From an uncultured Kordia sp. (GTDB lineage: Bacteria > Bacteroidota > Bacteroidia > Flavobacteriales > Flavobacteriaceae): 64,000 nucleotides of DNA. Below are positions 1 through 10,520 of the stretch, piece after piece. How positions within the stretch are numbered: position 1 is the first letter of the stretch; each line of letters begins with the position of its first letter. The position numbers and the translations under genes were made by a program. A model generated the notes under the pieces. It was not told the origin of the DNA and made no database searches. It saw only the letters and a list, made by a program, of their open reading frames with translations. The DNA lies in assembly GCF_947496985.1 (NCBI RefSeq), contig NZ_CANMEZ010000008.1, positions 124,001 to 188,000 of the forward strand. The letters are read 5' to 3'.

Positions 1-1294
1 CATGACAAGCTGCTACGTTTGGCTCTTCATCGTTGTTTAATTTTTTATACAAATCAACCATTACTGGTAGAATGGAAGCATTCATATTTGGCGCCCAACC
101 TGGATACGAGCCTGAAAATTCTACTTCACAACCTGATAATTCAAAAGAAGCTCTCAATTTTGTAGCCAAGTCCATTTTTCCGCTTTCTACAGAAGAACGA
201 GTTAAGCATCCAATTTTAACTTCACCATCTTTTACAATCACACGTGCAATATTATTTGATGTTTCTACTAAATCTGCAATATCTGGACTCATACGAAACA
301 CTCCATTGTGCGCAGCATATAATGAACGAGTAATTCCTTCTTGCACACCTAGTTCTAAAACTCCAGCTGGTGTATCAACCACAACACATTCAATTTCTAA
401 ATCAGCTTCTATACTTGCAAATTCTTTTTTGATTGTATCAATCAACGTCTTCATTTCAAACTCAAATGCTTCTTGATGCACTTTATCAACAACTACAGTT
501 GCAACACTTTCTCTTGGAATTGCATTACGCAAACTTCCTCCATCAATTTCAGCAATACGCAATCCATAGTTTTCAAATCCATCAAACAATAAACGATTCA
601 TCAATACATTGGCATTTCCAAATCCTTTATGAATATCCATTCCGCTGTGACCTCCTTGCAATCCATTCACTATAATTTTGTATCCAACAACTCCTTCTGG
701 CGTTTCTTCTACGACATACGATCGTGTTGCTGTTACGTCAATTCCTCCGGCACAACCAATTCCAATTTCGTCATCTTCTTCTGTATCAAGATTTAAAAGT
801 ATGTCTCCTTCAAGTAAACCTCCTTTTAATCCCATCGCGCCAGTCATCCCAGTTTCTTCATCTATTGTAAATAACGCTTCTAAAGTAGGATGCGCAATGG
901 TAGAACTTTCTAAAATTGCCATAATTGTAGCTACTCCAAGTCCATTATCAGCGCCAAGTGTTGTTCCTTTTGCTTTTACCCAGTCACCATCAATAATCAT
1001 TTCAATTCCTTGTGTATCAAAATCGAACTCCGTATCTGCATTTTTTTGATGCACCATATCTAAATGCGATTGCATTACAATGGCTTTTCTATCTTCCATT
1101 CCTGCAGTTGCAGGTTTAGTAATAATTACATTTCCAACTTCATCAATGATGGTTTTTAAACCTAAATCTTCTCCGAATTTTTTCATAAAAGCAATTACAC
1201 GTTCTTCCTTTTTTGAAGGTCGTGGTACCGCATTTAAATCTGCGAATTTATTCCAAAGTCCATTAGGCTCTAAAGTTCTTACTTCTTGACTCAT
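1..1294 (-). CDS. pepD: Aminoacyl-histidine dipeptidase (Xaa-His dipeptidase, M20 family), C-terminus cut by window edge
   Basis: Minus-strand translation from ATG at 1294: MSQEVRTLEPNGLWNKFADLNAVPRPSKKEERVIAFMKKFGEDLG...VMQSHLDMVHQKN...GTTLGADNGLGVA...TIDEETGMTGA. No stop in window, so absent from the ORF track; the + ORFs 33..1289 are antisense shadows. Confidence 0.93.
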   Translation of the reverse strand, partial: MSQEVRTLEPNGLWNKFADLNAVPRPSKKEERVIAFMKKFGEDLGLKTIIDEVGNVIITKPATAGMEDRKAIVMQSHLDMVHQKNADTEFDFDTQGIEMIIDGDWVKAKGTTLGADNGLGVATIMAILESSTIAHPTLEALFTIDEETGMTGAMGLKGGLLEGDILLNLDTEEDDEIGIGCAGGIDVTATRSYVVEETPEGVVGYKIIVNGLQGGHSGMDIHKGFGNANVLMNRLLFDGFENYGLRIAEIDGGSLRNAIPRESVATVVVDKVHQEAFEFEMKTLIDTIKKEFASIEADLEIECVVVDTPAGVLELGVQEGITRSLYAAHNGVFRMSPDIADLVETSNNIARVIVKDGEVKIGCLTRSSVESGKMDLATKLRASFELSGCEVEFSGSYPGWAPNMNASILPVMVDLYKKLNNDEEPNVAACH

Positions 1295-1329
1295 GCTATT
1301 TTTTATTATGAATTGAATTAATTGTTTTG

Positions 1330-1337
1330 CAAAGGTA
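1330..1337 (-). promoter_or_regulatory. Bacteroidetes -7 element (TACCTTTG) for pepD
   Basis: Matches TAnnTTTG on the minus strand about 35 nt upstream of the pepD ATG. Confidence 0.5.
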
Positions 1338-1486
1338 AATGTTTGCCTTTAAAATTGCTCTTTTTTTACTAAAATACATTGTAGGACAATTTATACATAC
1401 ACAAAAATGTCACATCATTTTAGAAATAGTGATATAGTTTTTTTACATTAGCTATGTATCATTTTCTTGAATGATGTTCAAATGTA

Positions 1487-2566
1487 TTGCTTATGACCAA
1501 GAGAACAAAATTACTTATTGCATTGTCTTTTCCAGTGCAATTCATTGCTATTAAGATACTTGCAAGATACCCTGAATTTGTAGAAACATATTACAGTAAC
1601 GGTATATATCCCATAATTTCAAAGATTTTTAGAGTCGTTTTTGGTTGGATTCCGTTCTCTATTGGTGATATTTTTTATACAATTGCAGGAATTTTAATCA
1701 TTCGATACATTTATAAAAACTTTCGTTTGTTTAGAACAGAATACAAACGTGTGTTGCTTGACACTTATATTGTTATCACGTTAGCATATTTTACATTTCA
1801 CTTGCTTTGGGGAATGAATTATTACCGATTGCCTTTGTATAAATCACTCGATTTAGATAGAAAATATACTACTGAAGAACTTGTTGATTTTACCGAGAGA
1901 GTTATCGCGAAAGCAAACAAAGTTCAATATAAAATTACACAAAATGATACGGTAAAAGTTGAAATTCCGTATAAAACGAGTGAAATTTTTGAAAAAACAG
2001 TAAATGGATATGATAATTTTAGTGCAAAACAGCCACAGTTTACATTTACACATCGTAGTTTAAAGAAATCTATTTATAGTAGTTTCTTGACAACTATGGG
2101 CTTTAGTGGTTATTTGAATCCGTTTACCAATGAAGCACAAATAAATAGTAAAATTCCTGTGTATAAATACCCTGTAACTGCAAGTCATGAAAAAGCGCAT
2201 CAAATTGGTTTTTCTGCGGAAAATGAAGCCAATTTTATTGGTTGTATGGCAGCATTTTATAATGATGACATTTACTTTCAATATGGAGCTTATAACTTTA
2301 TGGCATGGCATTGTTTACGCGAAGTATACAACAGAAACCCTGAGGAGTACGAACGTTTAAAAGCGACGTTAAATCCTGGGATTCAGAAAAATTACGATGA
2401 AGTTAGAGCTTTTTGGAATGCACATAAAAATCCGTTAAAACCTATGTTCAAGTTTACGTTTGATCAGTTTTTAAAAGCAAACAATCAATCTGATGGAATT
2501 TTGAGTTATAGTTATGTAGTTTCGTTGTTGGTGAATTATGATAAAAAAAATGCCATTATTAAATAA
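1487..2566 (+). CDS. DUF3810-type membrane protein with HExxH (HEKAH) motif
   Basis: N-terminal TM segments, then ASHEKAHQIGFSAENEANFIG. Confidence 0.8.
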   Translation: MLMTKRTKLLIALSFPVQFIAIKILARYPEFVETYYSNGIYPIISKIFRVVFGWIPFSIGDIFYTIAGILIIRYIYKNFRLFRTEYKRVLLDTYIVITLAYFTFHLLWGMNYYRLPLYKSLDLDRKYTTEELVDFTERVIAKANKVQYKITQNDTVKVEIPYKTSEIFEKTVNGYDNFSAKQPQFTFTHRSLKKSIYSSFLTTMGFSGYLNPFTNEAQINSKIPVYKYPVTASHEKAHQIGFSAENEANFIGCMAAFYNDDIYFQYGAYNFMAWHCLREVYNRNPEEYERLKATLNPGIQKNYDEVRAFWNAHKNPLKPMFKFTFDQFLKANNQSDGILSYSYVVSLLVNYDKKNAIIK

Positions 2567-2598
2567 TAATGACATTTTTACACACTACTAAATGAATT

Positions 2599-3699
2599 TT
2601 ATTTTTTATTTAAACTCAATGCTTTTTCTATTACTTTCCAGTCAACAAGTTTAAAATTTTGATTTAACGAATCTTTTCCTTTCGTATTGGCTCCATCTTG
2701 AGCTACAAAAAAACCTTTAGGATAGGTAGTCCCAAAAGCGACGCTAGTTACGTCAATTCCATCCGTATCATAGGTTCCATCAATTTCAGCACCATCTACT
2801 ATGCTAAAGCTTCCTATATACGCATTTGTGATTCTATCAAAAACTGCATAACTATTGTTTCCTTGAGAAGATAAGATGATGTATCCTTCTCCATTGCCTT
2901 TATCATACAAAGTAACACCTTCAAAATCGGCTTGCATATTGGTATCTGTAGTCGCTACAATGGCTTTCCGTACTGATATTCCATCTGGTTCAGCATCGTA
3001 TTTCCAGAGTGCTTTTTCTTCTTCTCCAATGTATAAGTTTCCATGATAATCGTCTGCTACAACACCTTCTGTTTGACTTCCTACAGCAAAGGTTCTAACA
3101 ATTTTACCCGAAACTTTCCCTTCTTCTTCAAAGAGTTCCCATTGCTCTATATTTCCTTCTTTACCATTTGCAATTACATATATTTTATTTGTTTTAGGGC
3201 TTTTATACATTCCTAATCCATAAATTTCTGGCAAATTACTTTTTAAAGGCTTTGCAGCCACATTTACTAAAGAACCATCAGTATTATTTACTTTGTGAAC
3301 TGTAATTGTATTTGATGTTCTGTTTGATGCTGTCACCAAGGCAACTGTATCATTGTTTAATACAAAACCTTCTCGAATGTCTACATTATTCACACGTCCA
3401 ATTGGATATTGAAATACTTGTTCCCCTAATAGATTGTATACTACTAACCCTTCTTGTTTGTTGGTTCCTATTATTTTAGATTCCATCACATTCGTTGGAT
3501 GAATCCAAATACACGAATCATCAGCTGCATCATCACTTGAGGAAACTTGTGCTGTTTCCATAGTCGCATACACCGATTTTATTGTATTTTCTTTTATTTG
3601 TAATTCTTTTTGAGTTACTGCTTTTTCTTCATTTTTTTTACATGCTAAAAAAGTGAGTAACACCAAAGAGATTCCTATTATCTTATTCATGTATTTCAT
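2599..3699 (-). CDS. Beta-propeller phytase, predicted lipoprotein
   Basis: DDAADDSCIWIHPTNVMESKIIGTNKQEGLVVYNLLGEQ is typical of the 3-phytase/BPP family; lipobox-like LLTFLACKK. Start may be 3690. Confidence 0.88.
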   Translation of the reverse strand: MKYMNKIIGISLVLLTFLACKKNEEKAVTQKELQIKENTIKSVYATMETAQVSSSDDAADDSCIWIHPTNVMESKIIGTNKQEGLVVYNLLGEQVFQYPIGRVNNVDIREGFVLNNDTVALVTASNRTSNTITVHKVNNTDGSLVNVAAKPLKSNLPEIYGLGMYKSPKTNKIYVIANGKEGNIEQWELFEEEGKVSGKIVRTFAVGSQTEGVVADDYHGNLYIGEEEKALWKYDAEPDGISVRKAIVATTDTNMQADFEGVTLYDKGNGEGYIILSSQGNNSYAVFDRITNAYIGSFSIVDGAEIDGTYDTDGIDVTSVAFGTTYPKGFFVAQDGANTKGKDSLNQNFKLVDWKVIEKALSLNKK

Positions 3700-6459
3700 T
3701 TAAAAATTGTATTTCAATCCTAAATTCCAGTTGATATCATAGAATTCTGCTTGCATTGTTCGTTCTTTTACTCCTTGATAATAACGTAGTTCTTGATTTG
3801 TAATATTCTTCATTTCTCCAAATAAACGAAGGTTTTTTGTAATAGCATATGAAGCATTAAAATCTAAGAATAATTGAGAATCGTAGTATCTATCTTCAAA
3901 AGTATCGTCACCATACTCATCAATATAATCGTCAGCATAGTTTAATGATAATCGCACAGAAAGTTTCTTTGTTTCATACGCTAACGAACCGTTTAATGTA
4001 TTTGGCACAGCTCCTGCTAATTCTAAACCATCTTCACGTCCTGTAATTCCATCTGTTTCAGACTTTGTGTATGTATAATTTCCGTAGAAAGTTAAGTTTT
4101 TCAAGAAACTTGGTAAGAAATTTAGTTTACGTTGAAAAGCTAATTCAAATCCATATACTTTTGCAGAACCTCCATTAAAAGGTTGTGTTACATCATAAAT
4201 TTCAGTAGTTCCGTTTACGGTTAATGCTTGATCATTCGTTAACGCATAAATAAAGTTGTCAATATCTTTATAGAAAAAACCTCCTGAGATGATTCCTACA
4301 TTATCAAAATAATGTTCAGCCATAAAGTCAAAGTTTACAGATTCCGCAGCCTTTAATTCTGGATTTCCTAATGCAGCTTCTACATCATCACTATTAATGT
4401 TTCTGTAGGGTACAATGTCGTAGTAATTTGGTCGTGCTAATGTATTTGTGTAGGCAAAACGTAAGATTGTATTTTTAGTAGCCTCGTAACGTAATTGAAC
4501 ATTTGGTAATACATTCGTATACTTTTTTGAAGCATTGATTGTAGTTACATCTGCTAAAGAAGATGCAGATTCTACGTCAATTTGAAAACCTGTATAATCA
4601 ATTTTAGTATGTTCCATACGCACACCAGCAATCAATGATAACTTATCTCCTAATTGTTGCTTCAACATGGCATATGCTCCACTAATTTTTTCGGTTGCAT
4701 TATAGTTTTCTGGAACAAATTCATCCAGTACCAATTCGCCATTCGTTAATGATAAATTTCCTAAGAATGAGTTTGTAGCAAACGTTCCTGATTGGTATTG
4801 ATCTCCTGCTAAATAACCGTCAATTGTTTGACTGGCTGTTTCTGCGTTATTTAAAAACTCAAATGCTGAGAAATCTCCTGTATCAAACTCTGAAAATGTA
4901 TTATCTCTTAACTTATCTCTATCGTGGTATTTATAACCTGTTTTGATGAAATTTTGATATTTTCCAGTTGTGTTGATAGGTATTGTAATATCAAATCGTG
5001 AAGTGAATTGCTCTTCTTTTGTATATCTTCTTTCTTCTGTAATTTCATCTAATTCAAATAAAGAAGCGTCATTATTCATTCTGTTCAAAGAATTAAAGAA
5101 AGGTGTTCTTGTGTTTACAAATTGTTGTGTAATTGTAGATGCGTCTTGTTTAGATTCATACGTAACATAACGCTCATTTGGACGTTTCTCACTAGCTTTA
5201 GAAAACCCAACATTCCAGTCGAATTGAACTTTACTAAATAAAATATGCGATCCATTCAACCCAACTCTATACATTTTTTGACGCTCTAATCGTCTTTTCT
5301 TATTGGTGTCATTATCAATTCCTCCTTTTGTTTGACGTGTAATTTTATATTCATCATCACTTGTGTCATCTGTATCGTTATCATCAAACTTATAACGCAG
5401 TCTATATCTGTTTTCTAAATCATCTCTATGATTTAAGATTGATTTAAATTCGATTATATTGTTTGGATCTAATTTCCAGTCTAAATTCACTGCTACACTA
5501 CGTCGGATGCGTTTTACATCATATCTTCTAATATCATGTTCTTTGATAAATGTTGGAGAATCCCATTCAAATTCTACATTATCAGAGCCATAATCGTTAG
5601 AGTTGTATGAAGCACTTACAACTGCTCCTAATTTATCATTAAAAAATCGTTGTGCAGCAACCGCTGAAAAGTTATACAACGAACTCTCACGAACAGGATT
5701 TCTACCAAAAGCTCCTGTTAAAGAAACTCTTAATTTAGATGGTGCCGAACGTGTTACTAAGTTTACAGAACCTCCAATTGCGTCTGCTTCCATATCTGGC
5801 GTTACAGCTTTATTTACCTGAATTGTTTGAATCATATCAGAAGGAATTAAATCTAACTGTACTCTTCTGTTATCTCCTTCAGCAGATGGAATTCTGTCTC
5901 CGTTTAAAGTTACAGCGTTTAATTGTGGGGCTAAACCACGAATAATGATATCTCTAGCTTCTCCTTGATCATTTTGCACAGCAATACCAGGAATTCGCTT
6001 TAAAGCATCTCCAGTATTCGCATCTGGAAATTTACCAACCTGATCCGCAGAAACCACATTGGTAATGTTATCATTAGTTTTTTGTTGATTCAACGCTTTT
6101 GCTTGTCCTCTAGCTAAACTACCATATATTAATACTTGATTTAGACTATCGGTTTTAACTTTCATTGATACTTTTATTTCTGAAGTTACACCTGCTGTGA
6201 CTTCTACAGAGATATTCTGTGTTTCAAATCCGATATAACTTACAGTTAAGTCATATGTTCCTACTGGAAGACTTAGCATGATAAAATTTCCATCAAAATT
6301 TGATGTTGTTCCAATTTTCAAGCTTTCAATCAAAACGGTAGCTCCAGGTAATGGCAAATTATTGTCATCCAAAATTCGTCCTTTAAGGATTCCTTTATCT
6401 TGTGCAAACAAAAGTGTTGTAAAACAGATAAAGAGTAGGGAAAGTACTATTTTCTTCAT
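3700..6459 (-). CDS. TonB-dependent receptor with carboxypeptidase-like N-terminal domain
   Basis: MKKIVLSLLFICFTTLLFAQDKGILKGRILDDNNLPLPGATVLIESLKIGTTSNFDGNF; plug domain ADQVGKFPDANTGDALKRIPGIAVQNDQGEARDIIIRGL; C-terminal barrel ending NLGLKYNF. The ORF track start at 6489 is probably too long. Confidence 0.93.
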   Translation of the reverse strand: MKKIVLSLLFICFTTLLFAQDKGILKGRILDDNNLPLPGATVLIESLKIGTTSNFDGNFIMLSLPVGTYDLTVSYIGFETQNISVEVTAGVTSEIKVSMKVKTDSLNQVLIYGSLARGQAKALNQQKTNDNITNVVSADQVGKFPDANTGDALKRIPGIAVQNDQGEARDIIIRGLAPQLNAVTLNGDRIPSAEGDNRRVQLDLIPSDMIQTIQVNKAVTPDMEADAIGGSVNLVTRSAPSKLRVSLTGAFGRNPVRESSLYNFSAVAAQRFFNDKLGAVVSASYNSNDYGSDNVEFEWDSPTFIKEHDIRRYDVKRIRRSVAVNLDWKLDPNNIIEFKSILNHRDDLENRYRLRYKFDDNDTDDTSDDEYKITRQTKGGIDNDTNKKRRLERQKMYRVGLNGSHILFSKVQFDWNVGFSKASEKRPNERYVTYESKQDASTITQQFVNTRTPFFNSLNRMNNDASLFELDEITEERRYTKEEQFTSRFDITIPINTTGKYQNFIKTGYKYHDRDKLRDNTFSEFDTGDFSAFEFLNNAETASQTIDGYLAGDQYQSGTFATNSFLGNLSLTNGELVLDEFVPENYNATEKISGAYAMLKQQLGDKLSLIAGVRMEHTKIDYTGFQIDVESASSLADVTTINASKKYTNVLPNVQLRYEATKNTILRFAYTNTLARPNYYDIVPYRNINSDDVEAALGNPELKAAESVNFDFMAEHYFDNVGIISGGFFYKDIDNFIYALTNDQALTVNGTTEIYDVTQPFNGGSAKVYGFELAFQRKLNFLPSFLKNLTFYGNYTYTKSETDGITGREDGLELAGAVPNTLNGSLAYETKKLSVRLSLNYADDYIDEYGDDTFEDRYYDSQLFLDFNASYAITKNLRLFGEMKNITNQELRYYQGVKERTMQAEFYDINWNLGLKYNF

Positions 6460-6653
6460 TATATTTTTATGTTGATTAGTTGTTGACACAAAACTATTTA
6501 CGCAATGAAGTAACTGGATTATCTAAATATTAACCTCTTGTTACGATTACTAATCTAAATTGTAAACCTCTTAAAGTTTACTTTATATCTTAGTAGCTTT
6601 TTCTTAATACAACACATACGAAAACACATAGAAAAGCGTTATTTTTTAATACT

Positions 6654-7445
6654 ATGAAGAAGTTTTTTTTCTTAACATTACTTTGTTTTGGATTTGCTTG
6701 TAAGCAAACTTCCAATAATGAGATTGCTAAAACTTCAGGCATTTCAAATAATCATCCTATTGAAAAACGACAATCAAAAACAGTCAATAACCACCTACTA
6801 GATTCTGCAGCACTAGGTATCAACTTTACGCCAAAAGGAGACTATAACATTAATAAGCAAACTATTAAAAATGATCGCGCGTATTTTACGAAACAATTTC
6901 AGCGAAATAAAACAAAAGCAATTGATTCAGCCTCAAACTACCTTTTTAATAAATTGATAAACGAACTTGTTCCGCATTGGTATGGAACACCTTGGGATTT
7001 TAACGGACATACAAATACACCAAATAATGGACAAATTGCTTGTGGTTACTTTGTTTCCACAACTTTAAAACATCTTGGTTTTCAACTAAATCGTTATAAA
7101 ATGGCGCAACAAGGCGGCATGAACGAAGCCATAAGTCTACAACCACGATCAGAATTGAAAGTGTATAACAATATTACATTAGATAAACTCAAAACAAAAC
7201 TCAACAGTGTTTACAAAGACGGAATTTATTTTGTTGGTTTAAGCAATCATGTTGGATATATTTTTATAAAGAATAAAGAGCTTTACTTTTTACATTCAAG
7301 TTATTGTGACAACAAAGTTGTGATTGAAAAGGCAGCATCTTCTCCATGTTTTCAAAGTGACATCTATGTTTTTGCAGAAATTACCACAAATCGAAATTTA
7401 ATTCAAAAATGGATTCAAAACACTGCTATTCCAATTCATAAATAA
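6654..7445 (+). CDS. Hypothetical lipoprotein, possible NlpC/P60-like cysteine peptidase fold
   Basis: Signal peptide with lipobox (LCFGFACKQ); GQIACGYFVSTTL followed by SNHVGYIF and FLHSSY, resembling a papain-fold Cys-His arrangement. Confidence 0.55.
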   Translation: MKKFFFLTLLCFGFACKQTSNNEIAKTSGISNNHPIEKRQSKTVNNHLLDSAALGINFTPKGDYNINKQTIKNDRAYFTKQFQRNKTKAIDSASNYLFNKLINELVPHWYGTPWDFNGHTNTPNNGQIACGYFVSTTLKHLGFQLNRYKMAQQGGMNEAISLQPRSELKVYNNITLDKLKTKLNSVYKDGIYFVGLSNHVGYIFIKNKELYFLHSSYCDNKVVIEKAASSPCFQSDIYVFAEITTNRNLIQKWIQNTAIPIHK

Positions 7446-7536
7446 ACGTTAAAAAATACTAAATAAAACATAAATAGGGCTTTCATCGCTTATCTTTAAA
7501 GATTATAACTAATCAACTTAATATCTCAAGTAAGCA

Positions 7537-10509
7537 ATGAAAAAATCGTATTTGCTGCTGTTATTATTTTTGTGTAGCCTTCCCACATTTGCACAGGATT
7601 ATTTTCCTAAAAATGATGGAGTAAAAACGGAAAAGCATACTATAACAGCATTCACAAACGCTAAAATTTACATCACTCCTACACAAGTGATTGAAAATGG
7701 AACACTTTTAATTCAAGATGGCAAAGTGTTACAATCTGGAACAAACATTTCTATTCCCAAAAGCGCTACAGTAGTAGATTTAGCAGGAAAAAGTATCTAT
7801 CCTTCTTTTATTGATCCATTTTCAGATTTCGGTCTAAAGAAACCTGCAAGAAAAGGAAATTGGAGATCTGCTCCACAATACGACGCGGGTCGTGAAGGAT
7901 ATTATTGGAATGATCATATTCGTCCAGACACAAATCCATTGACTACTTTCGCATTTGACGCTAAGAAAGCAACAAATTTGATGAAAGCTGGTTTCGGAAC
8001 TGTAAACACACATTTACAAGACGGAATTGTCAGGGGAAATGGAATGCTCGTTGCATTAAATTCAAAAGAAGATAATAGCATTCGAATTTTAGACAATCGT
8101 TCTGCGCAATATTTATCATATAGAAAAAGTAATGCTTCAGGACAATCGTATCCAACTTCTTTGATGGGAAGTATGGCCTTGATTCGTCAAATGTATCACG
8201 ATGCAGATTGGTATGCAAAAGGAAAAGCAAAACGTCAAGATTTAGCTTTAGAAGCATTAAACAACAATAAAAATCTAGTTCAAATTTTCCATTCAGGAAA
8301 TAAGCATAATAGTATTAAAACAGATGCTATTGGTGATGAGTTCGGAATTCAATATGTATTAGTTGGTGATGGAACTGAATATGAAAACATTAACGCAATG
8401 AAAGCTACTAATGCAGCTTTTATTATTCCAATCAATTTCCCGAAAGCATATGATGTTTCTGATCCGTATGCAGCTGGTGTTGTAGAATTGGAAGCTATGA
8501 AACATTGGAATCAAGCACCTTCTAACCCAAAAGCTTTAGCTGATAAAGGAGTTACGTTTAGTTTTACAATGCACGATGTAAAATCGGCTGCAGATTTTAA
8601 AAGTAATTTACTAAAAGCTATTAAATATGGTTTAGACAAAACGAAAGCATTGGAAGCTTTAACAACTATTCCTGCAAAGATATTACAACAAGAAGATAAA
8701 ATTGGAACGCTACAAAATGGTAGACAAGCCAACTTCTTAATCACATCTGGTGATATTTTTGAGAAGAAAACAGTTATTTATGAGAACTGGGTTCAAGGAA
8801 ATCAAAATGTATTTAAAGATAAATCACTTAGAGATATTCGTGGAAAGTATGCTTTCAATGTAGCTGGAACTTCTTATGATGTAAACATTTCTGGAATACC
8901 AGAAAAACTAAAAGCAGAAGTACTAAAAGATTCTTTAAAATTAGGATCCAAAATTTCTTTTAAGGACGATTGGTTACAGTTACAGTTTACAACAGCTGAT
9001 ACGACAAAAACAGAATTTGTACGTTTGACATCGCCAATACATAATGCAACTTTTTTCTCTGGAAAAGCAATTTTAGCAAATGGTTCGGAAACGACATTCA
9101 ATGCTACTCAAAAAGAAGTTTCGGAATCAAAAGGTGACAAAACAGGAAATGGCAAAAAGATGGAAGCTCCTAAAATGCTACCTATCTCCTATCCTAATGG
9201 TGCCTATGGATCAAGAACCTTACCACAACAGGAAACTATTTTATTTAAAAATGCTACAGTTTGGACTAACGAAAAAGACGGAATTCTTAAGAATACAGAC
9301 GTTTTAGTAAAAGATGGTAAAATTGCACGTATTGGTAAAAACCTCAGCGCAGGAAACGCTAAAGTAATTGACGCCACTGGAAAACACTTAACATCTGGAG
9401 TTATTGATGAACATTCACATATTGCTGCTTTTGCCATAAACGAAGCTGGACACAATTCTACCGCAGAAGTACAAATGTCTGATGTGGTAAACCCTGAAGA
9501 TGTAGATATTTACAGAAACCTTGCTGGTGGAGTTACTACTATACAATTACTACATGGTTCGGCAAATCCAATTGGAGGACGTTCTGCTATTTTAAGATTA
9601 AAATGGGGACGTACTGCTGACGAAATGTTATTTAAAAATGCAGATGGTTTTATCAAATTTGCATTGGGTGAAAACGTAAAGCAAAGTAATTGGGGTGATA
9701 CTGAAACAACACGTTTTCCACAAACACGTATGGGAGTTGAGCAAGTATTTACAGATTATTTCCAAAGAGCAAAAGAGTACGAAGCTCAAAAGAAAACTGG
9801 GAACTATCGTTACGATATAGAAATGGAAACGATTCTTGAAATTATTAACAGTAAGCGTTTCGTATCCTGTCATTCATATGTTCAGAGTGAGATAAATATG
9901 TTAATGAAAGTTGCTGATAAATTTGGTTTCACCATTAACACATTCACACATATACTTGAAGGATATAAGGTAGCTGATAAGATGAAACAACACGGAGCTG
10001 GTGGATCAACATTTTCAGATTGGTGGGCATATAAATACGAAGTAAATGATGCCATTCCGTATAACGGAGCAATTATGCACAGTCAAGGAGTAGTTGTAGC
10101 GTTTAATTCTGATGATGGAGAAATGTCTCGCAGATTGAATCAAGAAGCTGCAAAAGCTGTAAAGTATGGTGGTGTTTCTGAAGAAGACGCCTGGAAATTT
10201 GTGACTTTGAATCCTGCAAAATTATTACATATTGACGATAAAGTAGGAAGTATCAAAAATGGGAAGCAAGCTGATTTAGTTTTATGGACAGATCATCCAA
10301 TGTCAATTTATGCGAAAGCAGATAAAACCATGATTGAAGGAACTATTTATTTTGATTTATCTCGTGATGAACAATTACGCAGACAAATTAAAGAAGAACG
10401 TAATGAGTTAATGAACATGATGTTGTTGGAGAAAAACAAAGGAATGAAAACGCAAACGGCTCAGAAAAAAGAAAAAGTGCATCATCATTGTGATACTGTA
10501 AACTTTTAA
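7537..10509 (+). CDS. Amidohydrolase-family protein with two amidohydrolase-like modules
   Basis: Signal peptide; two FxNAxIY/VW...DGKI...VIDATGK modules; C-terminal module has GVIDEHSHIAA and VAFNSDDGEMSRRLNQEAAKAVKYG. Confidence 0.88.
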   Translation: MKKSYLLLLLFLCSLPTFAQDYFPKNDGVKTEKHTITAFTNAKIYITPTQVIENGTLLIQDGKVLQSGTNISIPKSATVVDLAGKSIYPSFIDPFSDFGLKKPARKGNWRSAPQYDAGREGYYWNDHIRPDTNPLTTFAFDAKKATNLMKAGFGTVNTHLQDGIVRGNGMLVALNSKEDNSIRILDNRSAQYLSYRKSNASGQSYPTSLMGSMALIRQMYHDADWYAKGKAKRQDLALEALNNNKNLVQIFHSGNKHNSIKTDAIGDEFGIQYVLVGDGTEYENINAMKATNAAFIIPINFPKAYDVSDPYAAGVVELEAMKHWNQAPSNPKALADKGVTFSFTMHDVKSAADFKSNLLKAIKYGLDKTKALEALTTIPAKILQQEDKIGTLQNGRQANFLITSGDIFEKKTVIYENWVQGNQNVFKDKSLRDIRGKYAFNVAGTSYDVNISGIPEKLKAEVLKDSLKLGSKISFKDDWLQLQFTTADTTKTEFVRLTSPIHNATFFSGKAILANGSETTFNATQKEVSESKGDKTGNGKKMEAPKMLPISYPNGAYGSRTLPQQETILFKNATVWTNEKDGILKNTDVLVKDGKIARIGKNLSAGNAKVIDATGKHLTSGVIDEHSHIAAFAINEAGHNSTAEVQMSDVVNPEDVDIYRNLAGGVTTIQLLHGSANPIGGRSAILRLKWGRTADEMLFKNADGFIKFALGENVKQSNWGDTETTRFPQTRMGVEQVFTDYFQRAKEYEAQKKTGNYRYDIEMETILEIINSKRFVSCHSYVQSEINMLMKVADKFGFTINTFTHILEGYKVADKMKQHGAGGSTFSDWWAYKYEVNDAIPYNGAIMHSQGVVVAFNSDDGEMSRRLNQEAAKAVKYGGVSEEDAWKFVTLNPAKLLHIDDKVGSIKNGKQADLVLWTDHPMSIYAKADKTMIEGTIYFDLSRDEQLRRQIKEERNELMNMMLLEKNKGMKTQTAQKKEKVHHHCDTVNF

Positions 10510-10520
10510 ACAAAACAGAC

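Noticed and set aside
33-1289. Four + strand ORFs (147, 80, 123, 69 aa)
   Set aside because: Antisense to the well-supported pepD reading frame; low-complexity Ser/Thr/Pro translations typical of reverse-strand artefacts.
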